A DNA stretch of 64,000 nt, from positions 186,001 to 250,000 of the forward strand of contig NZ_PTQY01000002.1 in the NCBI RefSeq assembly GCF_002943465.1, read 5' to 3'. Below, one piece after another: positions 63,015 to 64,000 of the stretch; position 1 is the stretch's first letter, and every line of letters begins with the position of its first letter. A program made the translations under genes and the position numbers. The DNA comes from Rhodoferax sp. TS-BS-61-7 (GTDB lineage Bacteria; Pseudomonadota; Gammaproteobacteria; Burkholderiales; Burkholderiaceae_C). Below the pieces are notes generated by a model that was given only the letters and a program-made list of their open reading frames with translations, was not told the origin of the DNA and did not search any database.

Positions 63015-64000
63015 ATGTCTATTTCTGCCGCCAAGCCACGCATTCTTGTGGCCCGCGCCCTCTTTCCGGAGGTGTTGGACTTCTTGTCCCAGCACTTCGA
63101 CGTAGAGTCCAACCAGGCCGACGCCGCCTGGAGTGCGGAGCAACTGATCGACAAGCTGCAAGGCAAGGTGGGCGTGCTGAGCACGGGCGGCGAGCGCATC
63201 AGCGCCGCGCTGCTGGCGGCCTGCCCGCAGCTGCGCATCTGCGCCAACATGGCGGTGGGCTTTAACAACTTTGACCTGGACGCCATGACGGCCGCGGGCG
63301 TGCAGGGCACCAATGCGCCCGACGTGTTGACCGAAACCACCGCCGACTTTGGTTTTGCCCTGCTGATGGCCACCGCTCGGCGCGTGACCGAGAGCGAACA
63401 CTACCTGCGCGCCGGCCACTGGACACGCTGGAGCTACGACATGTTTTGCGGCTCCGACATCCATAGCGCCACGCTGGGCATCATCGGCATGGGCCGTATT
63501 GGCCAGGCGATTGCGCGGCGTGGTGCTTTGGGCTTTGGCATGCAGGTGATCTATCACAACCGCAGCCGTCTGGACGCCGCCACCGAGGCCGCCTGTGGCG
63601 CCCGTTATGTGGACAAAACCACGCTGTTGCAGACTGCCGACCACGTGCTGCTGGTGGTGCCATATTCGACCGCCTCGCACCACACCATCGGTGCGGCCGA
63701 ACTGGCCCAGATGAAACCCACGGCCACACTGATCAACATCGCCCGCGGCGGCATTGTGGACGATGCGGCCCTGGCCGTGGCCCTGCGTGAACGGCGCATT
63801 GCCGCGGCAGGGCTGGACGTGTTTGAAGGTGAACCCAAAGTCCACCCCGACCTGCTGACTGTTTCCAATGTGGTGCTCACGCCGCACATTGCCAGCGCCA
63901 CGCTGCGCACACGCCGCGCCATGGCGCAACTGGCGGCGGACAACCTGGTCGACTTTCTGGTGCATGGCAAGGTGCGCACCCCTATCAACACGCCACAGCC
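63015..64000 (+). CDS. D-2-hydroxyacid dehydrogenase (glyoxylate/hydroxypyruvate reductase-like, 3' partial)
   Basis: The frame is open to the right edge; 328 codons are visible. The protein has CANMAVGFNNFDLDAMTAAG, the NAD site LGIIGMGRIGQAIARRG, ATLINIARGGIVDDAAL and the catalytic LTPHIASATLRTR. This is a D-glycerate dehydrogenase/hydroxypyruvate reductase type; the same fold occurs at 20377-21384 but the two are only distantly related. It follows pncB by 40 bases. Confidence 0.9.
   Translation, partial: MSISAAKPRILVARALFPEVLDFLSQHFDVESNQADAAWSAEQLIDKLQGKVGVLSTGGERISAALLAACPQLRICANMAVGFNNFDLDAMTAAGVQGTNAPDVLTETTADFGFALLMATARRVTESEHYLRAGHWTRWSYDMFCGSDIHSATLGIIGMGRIGQAIARRGALGFGMQVIYHNRSRLDAATEAACGARYVDKTTLLQTADHVLLVVPYSTASHHTIGAAELAQMKPTATLINIARGGIVDDAALAVALRERRIAAAGLDVFEGEPKVHPDLLTVSNVVLTPHIASATLRTRRAMAQLAADNLVDFLVHGKVRTPINTPQ

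Overview
The window looks like a chromosome segment of a betaproteobacterium of the family Comamonadaceae, close to Rhodoferax or Polaromonas. The grounds are the gene order exbB-exbD-lpxK-Trm112-kdsB-adk, a monomeric and a dimeric isocitrate dehydrogenase close together, clpS-clpA, a PHA phasin, a DUF6806-like protein, a high G+C with codon use to match, and three copies of a short dispersed repeat I associate with this family. This placement is from recognition, not from a database search. No rRNA, tRNA or CRISPR array was found.

Layout. (1) 1-3570: the left edge cuts a GAP1-like protein whose C-terminal effector-associated domain (EAD1) matches the one on the following caspase-like protease; together they look like a GAP1/EAD conflict system. 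(2) 3571-10474: a mobile-element-like block with an inovirus Gp2/YfjJ-type replication protein overlapping an SF1 helicase, 1 kb of non-coding DNA with a 19-bp perfect hairpin, an unknown gene, and an AlpA-type regulator. (3) 10475-39705: mostly core genes. These are a histone-H1-like protein, an HD-GYP protein, a beta-oxidation cluster with a Crp-type regulator, a FimV-like protein, lexA with two SOS boxes facing an asparaginase gene, the exbB to adk cluster, xseA, sodB, two icd genes, clpSA, a ferric-iron binding protein and a patatin-like lipoprotein.

(4) 39847-59376: a second accessory island. It holds three tandem related unknown genes, proteins with possible ADP-ribosyltransferase-like features, a saccharopine dehydrogenase/DUF4166/DCC operon, and an IS1595-type transposase in an operon with two unknown genes. 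A divergent DUF6471 gene lies beside that operon, its start codon inside one of two 20-bp direct repeats. Next comes a LexA-like repressor heading a run of five overlapping genes. Its promoter carries both a CTG-N10-CAG box and a CGAAC-N4-GTTCG box. The right part holds a lipoprotein, a HEPN/LOTUS-like RNA-binding protein, a small two-helix membrane protein, two large unknown proteins and an HNH nuclease. (5) 59755-64000: core genes again (phasin, thioesterase, nitroreductase, pncB, and a D-2-hydroxyacid dehydrogenase cut by the right edge).

The most promising undescribed material is the LexA-like operon (49541-52109), the Gp2-like/helicase/hairpin/AlpA block (4004-10042), the IS1595 operon with its repeats (46852-49511), and the HEPN/LOTUS neighbourhood (53512-58905).
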